Part shown: positions 8,511 to 16,411 of the stretch, one piece after another
Layout of the letters: the number at the start of each line of letters is the position of its first letter
Numbering within the stretch: the stretch's first letter is position 1
Assembly (NCBI GenBank): GCA_020161935.1
Contig: JAIUNI010000002.1
Span: 310,001 to 374,000, forward strand
Direction: 5' to 3'
Length of the DNA stretch: 64,000 bases
DNA from: Chloroflexota bacterium
GTDB lineage: Bacteria; Chloroflexota; Anaerolineae; Aggregatilineales; Phototrophicaceae
The notes under the pieces: model-generated
Database searches by the model: none
What the model saw: only the letters and a program-made list of their open reading frames with translations
What the model was told of the DNA's origin: nothing
Translations under genes and position numbers: made by a program

Positions 8511-9332
8511 ATGAAACTCGCAACCTATACCTATAAAAGCCGCACGCGCGTGGGTGCTGTGGTGGAAGACCGCGTTTACATGACCAGCGAACTGGACTCG
8601 ATGCAGTATATGATCCGGCGTGGGCTGGTTCCCGCCCAGCGTAACGAGTCCCTGCCACTGGCGGACGTAAAACTCGAAGCGCCGCTCAAGCCGGGGAAGA
8701 TCATCGCCATCGGCAAGAATTACGCCGAACACGCCAAAGAAACCGGCGGCAGCGTCCCAACCGCGCCCATCATTTTCGCCAAGTTCCCCAGCAGTATTAT
8801 CGCGACCGAAGAAGCGATTACGTGGAGCGAAAGTATCACCAAAGAAGTCGACTGGGAAGGCGAGTTGGCAGTCGTCATCGGCAAGAAGGCGCGTAACGTG
8901 ACCGAAGAAGACGCACTGAAGCATGTTTTCGGCTACACGATTGCCCACGATGTCAGCGCCCGTGACCTGCAAATCCGCACCGACAGCCAATGGACACGCG
9001 GTAAGAGCCTCGACACGTTCTGCCCGCTGGGGCCGTGGATTGTGACGGCGGACGAACTGGCTGACCCACACAACCTGAGCATCAAAACCTCGGTCAACGG
9101 CAAGGTGATGCAGGACGGCAACACCAAGGACTTCATCTTCAACGTGCCGACCCTGATTAGCTACTGCTCGCGCATGTTCACGCTGGAACCCGGCGACCTG
9201 ATCCTGACCGGAACACCCGCCGGTGTGGGCGAAGGCATGAACCCCAAGGTTTACCTGAAAGACGGCGATGTGGTGGAGATCGAAATCCAGAACATCGGCA
9301 AGATCAGCAACCCGTGTAAGGTGACGGAATAA
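8511..9332 (+). CDS. fumarylacetoacetate hydrolase family protein
   Basis: A 273-residue enzyme of the FAH superfamily, which cleaves or decarboxylates beta-diketo acids in aromatic and other catabolic pathways using a divalent metal. Visible signatures are GKNYAEHAKE, the metal-binding VDWEGELAVVIG (Glu-x-Glu), DVSARDLQ, the GKSLDTFCPLGPW loop and LTGTPAGVG. The length matches small 2-hydroxyhepta-2,4-diene-1,7-dioate isomerase/acylpyruvase relatives with a short N-terminal domain. The substrate cannot be told, and no pathway neighbours are present. The start ATG is preceded by AAAGGA. Confidence 0.88.
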   Translation: MKLATYTYKSRTRVGAVVEDRVYMTSELDSMQYMIRRGLVPAQRNESLPLADVKLEAPLKPGKIIAIGKNYAEHAKETGGSVPTAPIIFAKFPSSIIATEEAITWSESITKEVDWEGELAVVIGKKARNVTEEDALKHVFGYTIAHDVSARDLQIRTDSQWTRGKSLDTFCPLGPWIVTADELADPHNLSIKTSVNGKVMQDGNTKDFIFNVPTLISYCSRMFTLEPGDLILTGTPAGVGEGMNPKVYLKDGDVVEIEIQNIGKISNPCKVTE

Positions 9333-9452
9333 GGCGGTTGGCTTCAATCAAGTCATCAGCTATCAGTCGCCAGTCTCCAGCTAAAGGCGAATGCGAATCG
9401 CTATCCCACGGGAGGCTACGCATAGAACGCCAAGATAAAAGAGATTCATTCC

Positions 9453-9480
9453 GTAGGGGCGCACAGTTGTGCGCCCTTTT
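9453..9480 (+). terminator. hairpin with T-run downstream of the FAH gene
   Basis: GTAGGGGCGCACAGTTGTGCGCCC is followed by TTTTT. It belongs to the GTAGGG palindrome family but would work as an intrinsic terminator 120 bp after the FAH hydrolase stop. Confidence 0.5.
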
Positions 9481-10229
9481 TGTTGGTCGTCGCCAGCTAT
9501 CAGTCTCCAGCTTAAGACCCGTACAAGTTTGTGGCGGCGGCGGCGGCGGCAGTAGAGCGCCAATTCAGTTTTTAGTTGTCAGTTATCAGTCTTCAGCTTA
9601 AGGCAAATGCCAGTAGGAACCACCATAGAGTCTTATTTTCCGCCGTAAATGTTCCTAAAGTTGAAAATGTTGCTGTTGATGCTGTTGTTACAGCATGATT
9701 TTGACGGCGGCTGCGCGGGAGGCAACTGCCAAAAACTGCAAATACTGCGAAAACTGCAAATGCGACAGTGGCTTTTAGCTCCATACAACGGCAGCTTTAT
9801 GGCGGAAATGTCGTCACAGTCGTCAGTGTCAGAACTGTCGGTTGGCAAAGTGTAGTCTTTAGTCTTTAGTCGTCAGTCAATAGTCATTAGTCAAAAGCAC
9901 AATAAGCGGAACAGGCGGCAAAAGCGACAAACGTAGGCGTGCAGATTGTGCGCGTTCTCGGTTGGATGCGGTTGTTAAGATGCGTGTGGGTACAAAGCCC
10001 AAACGGAATGGTCTGAGACCATTCCCTACAGAAAGCATAGCATGTGTGTGGGACAAAAGGGTGAACATTTGTCAGAACATTTGGTTACTTTTAAGCGGAG
10101 GTGGCATTAACCTGCTGAGGGAGTGAGATTGTTAAGACGGTTAGTGGACGGTTGGTAAACGGTTTGTCGGGTTAACCGAAAATAAACTTTCTTTATAGTA
10201 CTGAGTTCTGAGTACCGAGTACTGAGATT

Positions 10230-10302
10230 AGTTTTCAGTTGCGAGTTATCAGTTTTCAGTTGCGAGTTATCAGTTTTCAGTTACGAGTTATCAGTTTTCA
10301 GT
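10230..10302. repeat. 21-bp tandem repeat made of three heptamers
   Basis: About 3.5 copies of AGTTTTC-AGTTGCG-AGTTATC, with a single G-to-A change (TTGCG to TTACG) in the third copy. Each unit is three AGTTNNN heptamers, so both a 7-bp and a 21-bp period are visible. Confidence 0.85.
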
Positions 10303-10729
10303 AAAAGGCAAAGGCATCATTACAAGTTAAAAGTAGAAAGTTTCATATTAAAGGCAAATGCAAAAGGAGACAGTAAGGCCATTTAGAAATTCATCTTTAT
10401 ACAGGTGGACGCGCTGTTTTGCGTCCCATATGCAGCAAGTTAAGGATTTGTAGGGGTTAGAGGCGGACAGCCTGTCTGCTGTCCCTACAACCGTTGTGAC
10501 GAGGGCTGGTTGGTGGCAAGAGGGCGCAAGCCTTGCGCCCCTACAAAATCACATTCTATGTGGTCAATAAGTGGCTTAACTTGCCCCATATGGGACAACC
10601 GTTATTCTAAGGTTTGTTCAAGGTAAAAGGAGAAATGTGATTTGTCTTGGCTTTTGACTATGGACTGTTGACTAAAGACTATCGACTACCAAAAGGTCGG
10701 TTTTATCTTCCTATTCTACGGGCGCTGGA

Positions 10730-10760
10730 TTGGCAAAATTGGGGGTACAAACCCTATACT
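10730..10760 (+). promoter_or_regulatory. candidate promoter of the GH127 gene
   Basis: TTGGCA (10730-10735), a 19-bp spacer, TATACT (10755-10760), 27 bp upstream of the ATG at 10788. It implies that the longer upstream frame is not translated. Confidence 0.5.
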
Positions 10761-10787
10761 CTAGACTCCGATTTTAGAGAGTCAGTG

Positions 10788-12605
10788 ATGAGTGAAAAGA
10801 TGATACAAGCCAAACCCTTTGACTTAAAAGATGTGCGCCTCTCCGGCGACAACCCGTTTACCGAGAATATGGCGCGGGACAAAGCCTACTTATTGGATTT
10901 AGACCCTGACCGCTTCCTCCACACCTTCCGGCTGACGGCGGGGTTGCCAACCAGCGCCGAGCCGTACGGCGGGTGGGAGCAGCCCACCGGCGAACTGCGC
11001 GGTCACAGCTTCGGGCATTATCTCTCGGCGTGTGCGCTGATGTACGCCAGCACGGGTGACGAGGTATTCAAGCAGCGCGTCGACTACATCGTGGCGGAAC
11101 TGGCAAAAGTGCAGGCGGCGATGCCCGCGCAGGGTTACAACGCCGGATTCCTCTCGGCCTACCCCGAAGAATTTTTCGACCGTGTTGACCAGCGGCGCTC
11201 GGTGTGGGCACCGTATTACACGCTGCACAAGATCGTGGCGGGTTTGCTGGATGCGTACACACAGGCGGGAAACGCACAGGCTTTAGAGGTGCTGGAAAAG
11301 CTGGCGGATTGGTTGGACTTTCGCATCGCACGGCTGACGAGCGAGGAGCAGCAAATCGCGCTGCTGAACGAGTTTGGCGGCATGAACGAGTCGCTGGCGA
11401 ATTTATACGCGATCACCGGAAACCCGAAGCATCTCAAGCTCTCGATGGCCTTCAACGACGCGGTGGTGCTGGATAAGCTGGCACGGCAGGAAGACCTGCT
11501 TGACCGGATGCACGCCAACACCCAGATCCCGAAGGCCATCGGTACGGCGCGGCAGTACGAACTGACAGGCGACGAGAAGCTCAAGCAGATTTCGGCCTAC
11601 TTCTGGGAGCGGGTAGCCCTGCACCGTTCGTATGCCATCGGCGGACACAGCGACGACGAACTGTTCTTCCCTGTCAACACTTTCGACCAGCACTTGAGCA
11701 GCGTGACAGCGGAAACCTGCAACACCTACAACATGCTCAAGCTGACGCGGCACATCTTTGGCTGGGAGCCATCGGCACAGGCGATGGACTTTTACGAACG
11801 GGCGCTGTTCAACCATATCCTCGGCTCGCAAGACCCGAAAACGGGCATGATGACCTACTTCGCCTCGCTGCGACCGGGGCATGTGAAGGTCTATAACACG
11901 CCGCATCACTCGTTCTGGTGCTGCACCGGCACGGGTATGGAGAACCACGCCAAGTACGCCGACACGATTTATTACCACGACGACAGCAGCCTGTACGTGA
12001 ATCTGTTCATCGCGTCGGAATTGACATGGGCGGAAAAGGGAATCACGCTGCGGCAGGAAACGGCCTTCCCCGAAAGTGACACCACGATCCTCACCGTCAA
12101 CTGCCAGCAGCCAGCCGCCTTCGCGCTGAAAGTGCGGTATCCGGCGTGGGCGCAGGGTTTCAACCTGATAGTCAACGGCGAGGCGCAAACGGTCAGCGCC
12201 AGCGCGGGTTCCTACGTGACGGTTGAGCGCGAGTGGCAGGACGGCGACCGTGTTGAAATCAGGCTGCCGATGAGCCTGCAACTGGAAGACCTGCCGAACG
12301 CGCCGCACATGGTCGCCGTGCTGTATGGGCCAATCGTGCTGGCGGGAGCATTGGGAACCGCCGATATGCCGGAGGTGTATAACCCGGATTACCACACGCG
12401 CGAGGCAGCCATCAACCGCCTGCCCGTGCCGCCTGTGCCGGTTCTCAGCGGTGGCAAGGACAACATTCTCGCGCACATCAAGCCTGTAGATGGGCAATCG
12501 CTGACCTTCCGCACCGAGGGCATCGGGCAGCCGAACGATGTGGAGTTGATCCCGTTCTTCCGGCTGCATCACCAACGGTACACAGTTTACTGGCGGGTGG
12601 AGTAA
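10788..12605 (+). CDS. GH127 beta-L-arabinofuranosidase-like glycosidase (DUF1680)
   Basis: A 605-residue cytoplasmic glycoside hydrolase of family 127, which releases L-arabinofuranose from plant glycans or glycoproteins. The catalytic set of the family is present at matching spacing: Glu309 and Cys311 (TAETCNT) and Cys378-Cys379 (SFWCCTGTG), the zinc-bound cysteine nucleophile arrangement known from HypBA1. GHSFGHYLSACALM and EFGGMNESLANLY are typical of the alpha/alpha-barrel, followed by beta domains. No signal peptide is seen. The start at 10788 is chosen because the upstream 47 codons lie in heptamer repeats and a promoter sits between. There is no neighbouring transporter or arabinose gene. 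Confidence 0.88.
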   Translation: MSEKMIQAKPFDLKDVRLSGDNPFTENMARDKAYLLDLDPDRFLHTFRLTAGLPTSAEPYGGWEQPTGELRGHSFGHYLSACALMYASTGDEVFKQRVDYIVAELAKVQAAMPAQGYNAGFLSAYPEEFFDRVDQRRSVWAPYYTLHKIVAGLLDAYTQAGNAQALEVLEKLADWLDFRIARLTSEEQQIALLNEFGGMNESLANLYAITGNPKHLKLSMAFNDAVVLDKLARQEDLLDRMHANTQIPKAIGTARQYELTGDEKLKQISAYFWERVALHRSYAIGGHSDDELFFPVNTFDQHLSSVTAETCNTYNMLKLTRHIFGWEPSAQAMDFYERALFNHILGSQDPKTGMMTYFASLRPGHVKVYNTPHHSFWCCTGTGMENHAKYADTIYYHDDSSLYVNLFIASELTWAEKGITLRQETAFPESDTTILTVNCQQPAAFALKVRYPAWAQGFNLIVNGEAQTVSASAGSYVTVEREWQDGDRVEIRLPMSLQLEDLPNAPHMVAVLYGPIVLAGALGTADMPEVYNPDYHTREAAINRLPVPPVPVLSGGKDNILAHIKPVDGQSLTFRTEGIGQPNDVELIPFFRLHHQRYTVYWRVE

Positions 12606-12653
12606 GTACCCGCCTCCCCTAACCAAAGAACCGATCTGGTATTTTTTAAATAA

Positions 12654-12735
12654 CCGACAGCATGTATGCTGTCCCTACAAAAATGCAAATATCGTTAAAT
12701 CAATTGAATGTAGGGACGCGATACAGCGCGTCCGT
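12654..12735. repeat. paired-hairpin interspersed element, copy 2
   Basis: CGACAGCATGTATGCTGTCCCTACA (about 12655-12679) and, 29 bp later, TGTAGGGACGCGATACAGCGCGTCCG (12709-12734) form an inward-facing pair. Compared with copy 1, the GGACAGC-type and GGACGCG-type hairpins are in the swapped order, equivalent to inversion of the whole element. Confidence 0.75.
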
Positions 12736-12835
12736 CTGCATAAGATAGGTGGGTGGGCGTAGGGATAAAATTTACCTTTTGAGGGATAGAGTTGGCTTAT
12801 AATGGGTGGATGTGAGTGTTATCAAGGAATATCCT

Positions 12836-13699
12836 ATGCCGCCCATTTCGCGCCGCCGCTTCCTCAAGATCAGCCTCGCTTCGGCGTTTAGTACCGCGCT
12901 GGCGGGTGTCGGCAGCTTCGCCTACGCCCACGATTTCGAGACAACGCATGTCGAAGTGGTGAAGATTGAACTCAAACTGCCGCGCCTCGCGCCCGCCTTT
13001 GACGGCTACCGGCTGGTGCAGATCAGCGACATCCACATGGGTACGGGGATGACCCCACATCAGCTTTCACGCATTGTCGAGATGGTGAACGCCGAGCAGC
13101 CGGATGCAATCGCACTCACGGGCGATTATGTGACGCATGGTGATATTGAACCCGTGCTGCCGCTGCTGCGCGAGCCGTTGAGCCAGCTCACCGCGAAAGA
13201 TGGGGCATTCGCGATCCTCGGCAACCACGACCATTGGACAGACCCCGACGCGATACACGGGATGCTGGCGGACAGCGGGATTAACGACCTAACCAACACC
13301 GTTCACACGCTCACGCGCGGCGATTCGCGGCTGCATCTGGCGGGCGTGGATGATTATTGGGAAGAAAAAGCGGATGTGGATGCGGTGATCGCCCAAATCG
13401 AGGGGGATGACTGCGCGGTGCTGCTGGCGCACGAGCCGGACTTCGCCGATGTGAGCGCGGCGACCGGACGCTTCGACCTGCAAATCTCCGGTCATTCGCA
13501 CGGCGGGCAGGTACGCTTGCCGATTATCAACCGTGCGCTCCAACTGCCGCACTTCGGCATTAAATACCCGATGGGGCAGTATCAAGTCGGCAGCATGATC
13601 CAGTACACCAACCGCGGCGTGGGGACGATTGCGCCCGCCGTGCGCTTCAACTGCCGACCGGAAATTACCGTGTATACGCTGCGGGCAGCCCGCGTGTAA
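12836..13699 (+). CDS. Tat-exported calcineurin-like phosphoesterase
   Basis: A 287-residue metallophosphoesterase. ATG at 12836 (AAGGA upstream) starts PPISRRRFLKIS, a twin-arginine signal, followed by a hydrophobic stretch ending AYA. Metal-site motifs follow in order: SDIHMG, TGDYV, GNHDHW, AHEPD and SGHSHGGQ. This matches the YkuE/YaeI branch, membrane-associated phosphodiesterases that act outside the cytoplasm. An upstream frame start at 12806 would bury the twin arginine ten residues deeper. A TATAAT at 12798-12803 is a likely -10 box. The substrate is unknown; lipid headgroup or UDP-sugar pyrophosphate hydrolysis is seen in relatives. Confidence 0.88.
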   Translation: MPPISRRRFLKISLASAFSTALAGVGSFAYAHDFETTHVEVVKIELKLPRLAPAFDGYRLVQISDIHMGTGMTPHQLSRIVEMVNAEQPDAIALTGDYVTHGDIEPVLPLLREPLSQLTAKDGAFAILGNHDHWTDPDAIHGMLADSGINDLTNTVHTLTRGDSRLHLAGVDDYWEEKADVDAVIAQIEGDDCAVLLAHEPDFADVSAATGRFDLQISGHSHGGQVRLPIINRALQLPHFGIKYPMGQYQVGSMIQYTNRGVGTIAPAVRFNCRPEITVYTLRAARV

Positions 13700-13825
13700 T
13701 CAAGCCCACAGGTTGACAATGACGGCAACCGCGACAAGGCCGCCAACAAATACCCCGACCAACAGAGCCAGCGCAATACTAAACACTGACGATAGACCTG
13801 TGAATTTTAGTACAAATTTCGGCAT
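13700..13825 (-). CDS. 41-residue single-helix membrane mini-protein
   Basis: A small frame starting at ATG 13825, with a strong ribosome site (AAAGGAG, seven bases upstream). The product begins MPKFVLKFTG, has one long hydrophobic stretch from about residue 12 to 39 with GVFVGGLVAV, and ends NLWA. Its stop codon directly abuts the stop of the convergent phosphoesterase (13699/13700), and its start lies 64 bp from the divergent exporter gene. Positive N-terminus, one helix and a good ribosome site favour a real small membrane protein. I do not recognise a family. It is too short for codon statistics to decide. Confidence 0.5.
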   Translation of the reverse strand: MPKFVLKFTGLSSVFSIALALLVGVFVGGLVAVAVIVNLWA

Positions 13826-13889
13826 ACACATTCTCCTTTCCATGATATTCTAGTCGAGCTTTGTAGATTACAACATGAGGGAGGCTGCG

Positions 13890-14699
13890 ATGAGCCAAAG
13901 TACTCGCTCAACCAACATCAAACCGGAACTGGATTATGAAACACTTCGCGATATTATCGATCTCGCGCTGTGGGCGGGGCAGCTCCTGCTGCAAAACGGC
14001 GCGGAAACGGCGCGGGTAGAAGAATCGGTTCACCGGCTCGGTACGGCACTCGGCGCACACTGGATGGATATTCTTGTTTCGCCCAACGCGATTATGGTGA
14101 CGACCACCAGCGGGCAAGAGTTCCGCACCAAAATCCGGCGGGTGGTGGCGATGGGCGTGAACATGCAAATTCTGGCGGAAGTGCGGACGCTGGTGCATCA
14201 AGCCGAACGCGGGCAGATCGACCGTGCGGGGACGCGCGAAAGGCTGACGCGCCTGAGCCGCCTGAAGCCGCAGTACAACCGCTGGACGGTGGTGGTGCTG
14301 GTGGGCTTGGGGTGTGCCGCGTTCAGCCGGTTGTTCGGCGGGGATTGGCCGGTGTTCCTCGTGACGTTCGCGGCGGCTTCTGTGGCGCAGTTCGTGCGGC
14401 AGGAACTTCAGCGCAGGCACTTTAACTCGCTGATCGTGGTGGTTGTCACCTCATTCTTCGCCTCGCTCATTGGCTCCAGCGCCACGTTCTACAACCTCAG
14501 CCCACAGCCGCAGACGGCGATGATCGCCTCCGTGATCCTGCTCGTCCCCGGTATCCATCTTGTGAATGCCATGCGAGACCTTGTGTCGGGACATCTGGTG
14601 ACAGGGATGGTGCGCGGCGTGGTCGGGGGAATGGTGTCGTTGGGAATCGCGCTCGGCCTTGTGATGGCGATGCGGTTGGTAGGGATTAGCGGCTTATGA
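13890..14699 (+). CDS. yjjP: threonine/serine exporter, YjjP-type subunit
   Basis: A 269-residue inner-membrane protein of the ThrE/DUF1212 family (PF06738). The N-terminal half is the soluble domain with LLLQNGAETARVEESVHRLG and the conserved turn around NAIMVTTTSG; the C-terminal half holds about five membrane helices (from residue 140) including LVPGIHLVNAMRDLVSGHLVTGMVR. It works with YjjB to export small amino acids or organic acids (threonine/serine in Corynebacterium, succinate in E. coli). GGGAGG lies five bases before ATG 13890; the ATG at 13875 has no such site. Its last bases overlap yjjB by four. Confidence 0.88.
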   Translation: MSQSTRSTNIKPELDYETLRDIIDLALWAGQLLLQNGAETARVEESVHRLGTALGAHWMDILVSPNAIMVTTTSGQEFRTKIRRVVAMGVNMQILAEVRTLVHQAERGQIDRAGTRERLTRLSRLKPQYNRWTVVVLVGLGCAAFSRLFGGDWPVFLVTFAAASVAQFVRQELQRRHFNSLIVVVVTSFFASLIGSSATFYNLSPQPQTAMIASVILLVPGIHLVNAMRDLVSGHLVTGMVRGVVGGMVSLGIALGLVMAMRLVGISGL

Positions 14700-15175
14700 A
14701 TACCCTTGATGTGATTGGATTCGTCATTCAGGACGGCATATGGTCGGCGTTGGCGGCGACCTGCTTCGGCATCCTGTTTAATGTGCCGCCCAAGCTGCTG
14801 CCGGGGTGCGCGGCGGCGGCGGCCTTCGGTCACGGGCTGCGGGCGCTGCTGATGCAGCTCGGCCTCGATATTGAGATTTCGACCCTGCTCGGCTCAACGG
14901 TCATCGGGTTCATCAGCCTGTACCTCTCGCGCCGGTGGCACGCGCCGATTCCGGTGTTCACCCTCAGCGCGGCGGTGACGATGGTGCCGGGGGTGTTCGC
15001 CTACCGGACGATGCTGGCGATTATCGAACTGTCGTTGGGGAACGCCGATACGGCGAACGCGGCGATGATCGCGGCCTCGACCAACGCGGTACGGACGGCC
15101 ATGATTCTAGGGGCGATTGCGCTGGGGATTGCCGCGCCAGCCCTGCTGTTCAACCGCGAGCCGCCGGTGGTGTAA
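14696..15175 (+). CDS. yjjB: threonine/serine exporter, YjjB-type subunit
   Basis: A 159-residue, four-to-five-helix membrane protein of the DUF3815/YjjB family. It carries GCAAAAAFGHGLRALL and VTMVPGVFAYRTM, equivalent to the second half of fused ThrE proteins. The start overlaps the yjjP stop in an ATGA, so translation is coupled and the pair should form one transporter. No regulator is visible. Confidence 0.87.
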   Translation: MNTLDVIGFVIQDGIWSALAATCFGILFNVPPKLLPGCAAAAAFGHGLRALLMQLGLDIEISTLLGSTVIGFISLYLSRRWHAPIPVFTLSAAVTMVPGVFAYRTMLAIIELSLGNADTANAAMIAASTNAVRTAMILGAIALGIAAPALLFNREPPVV

Positions 15176-15191
15176 TCAGCGTTTAACCCCT

Positions 15192-15265
15192 TCATCCCCA
15201 ACCCTCGTTGGCTACCTTGCGACAAGCTCAGTACGCCAACAGCCCCGCAAGCAAGGGAGAAGGGA
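15192..15265. repeat. CC/GG-flanked hairpin element, copy A
   Basis: A CCCCAACC... flank, an inner stem GTTGGC / GCCAAC around CTTGCGACAAGCTCAGTAC, and a closing GCAAGCAAGGGAGAAGGG. The plan matches elements at 22289, 34706 and 41095, but with a different stem that is still paired. Confidence 0.6.
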
Positions 15266-15305
15266 TCTCATACACGAGTGAAACACGCGCGTGGTGAGTT
15301 GGTTG

Positions 15306-16265
15306 TTACTTCAGCACATCGGCGTTCACAACGTTTTTGTACTCGCCCTTTTGCAGCGCCGCGACGATGAGTTCGGCGGCTTCGATGGCGACCGCGACCT
15401 GCGCCTCGTCGGTGCTGGCGGCAAGGTGCGGCGTGTCGATGACGTTGGGCAGGCCGATGAACGGATGGTCGGCGGGTGGCGGTTCTTCGGTGTAAACGTC
15501 GAAGGCCGCGCCAGCGACCTGCCCGCTCTTGAGTGCCTCCGCCAGATCCGCGTCGTTGATGAGCGCCCCGCGTGCGGCGTTGACGATACGCACGCCCTTC
15601 TTCATCTTGGCGATGTTGGTGGCGTTAATCATGCCGCGTGTTTCGTCAGTGATGACGCTGTGGAGGCTGATGAAGTCGCTCTTGGCGAACAGTTCATCCA
15701 GCGTGACGGGTTCCGCGCCGATTTTGCGGATGGTGTCGGCTGGAATGTAAGGGTCGTAAGCCAACACGGTCATTTCGAACGCCTGCGCCCGCTTGCCGAC
15801 GGCCTGACCGATGCGCCCGTAGCCGACGATGCCGATAGTCTTGCCGCGCAGTTCGACACCCTGATACGACTTGCGATCCCACTTGCCATTTTGCATGGAG
15901 GAATGCGACTGCGGAATGTGCCGCGCGAGTGCCAGCATCAACCCGAAGGCGAACTCGGCGGTCGCCACGGTGTTACCGGCGGGTGTGTTCATCACGGCGA
16001 TCTGCTTGGCGCTGGCGGCAGCGAGGTCAACATTATCGACACCGACACCGGCGCGGGCAATCGCCTTCAGCTTGGTCGAGGCGTTAATCAACTCCGCGTC
16101 GGCTTTGGTGGCGCTGCGGATAATGAGCGCGTCAGCATCCGCGATGGCGGCGAGGGTTTCTTCGCGCTTCATCTGCCCCGGCGCGGTCACTTTGAAACCG
16201 GCCTGCTCCAAAATTTCGACAGCCTTCTTATTCACGCTGTCCGGTACGAGAACATGAAACGTCAT
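15306..16265 (-). CDS. serA: D-3-phosphoglycerate dehydrogenase-like 2-hydroxyacid dehydrogenase
   Basis: A 319-residue NAD-dependent 2-hydroxyacid dehydrogenase, expected to oxidise 3-phosphoglycerate in the first step of serine synthesis. Visible are the substrate loop NTPAGNTVATAE, the Rossmann GYGRIG, the catalytic Arg in NAARG, Glu in TEEPP and His in DTPHLAAST. It lacks the C-terminal ACT/ASB regulatory domains, as in short serA types, so serine feedback is not expected. AGGTTG precedes the ATG. No serB or serC is adjacent, so the symbol is tentative; other 2-hydroxyacid substrates are possible. Confidence 0.82.
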   Translation of the reverse strand: MTFHVLVPDSVNKKAVEILEQAGFKVTAPGQMKREETLAAIADADALIIRSATKADAELINASTKLKAIARAGVGVDNVDLAAASAKQIAVMNTPAGNTVATAEFAFGLMLALARHIPQSHSSMQNGKWDRKSYQGVELRGKTIGIVGYGRIGQAVGKRAQAFEMTVLAYDPYIPADTIRKIGAEPVTLDELFAKSDFISLHSVITDETRGMINATNIAKMKKGVRIVNAARGALINDADLAEALKSGQVAGAAFDVYTEEPPPADHPFIGLPNVIDTPHLAASTDEAQVAVAIEAAELIVAALQKGEYKNVVNADVLK

Positions 16266-16411
16266 TTACAACCTGCTCCTATAGAATGGGCACATTACGC
16301 AATGGCTTGACTGTGCCATAAAGCAGGCGAGTGGTCAATTGTGATCTTTACGGGGAAATTGAGGCTCACCGCCTTGTTTAATATGACCAAGACAGCGAGC
16401 CTCGTGGGGTT

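Larger units (their letters stand above)
9333..10787. repeat. 1.4-kb repeat-dense intergenic region
   Basis: No gene is supported here. The stretch holds five blocks of degenerate heptamers (AGTCNNN or AGTTNNN) near 9350-9386, 9486-9515, 9563-9600, 9853-9900 and 10199-10302, and a reverse-oriented block (GACTNNN) at 10653-10690. It also has a (GGC)6 run at 9533-9550 and palindromes at 9453-9476, 10005-10030, 10407-10426, 10465-10489 and 10522-10545. Several heptamer blocks end in AAGGCAAATGC-like sequence. The first 47 codons of the open frame before the GH127 start are made of this repeat material. Confidence 0.8.

Noticed and set aside
9350..10302. CRISPR-like array in the repeat-dense gap
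   Set aside because: Units are 7 bp (or 21 bp) without constant repeats and unique spacers; not CRISPR.
10647..10787. Upstream extension of the GH127 frame
   Set aside because: Made of heptamer repeats and crossed by a promoter; the family N-terminus starts after 10788.
11403..12626. 407-residue minus-strand frame opposite GH127
   Set aside because: Antisense to a gene with intact catalytic residues; no domain, no ribosome site.
15291..16310. 339-residue plus-strand frame opposite the hydroxyacid dehydrogenase
   Set aside because: The minus-strand frame carries complete Rossmann and catalytic motifs; the plus frame has none.
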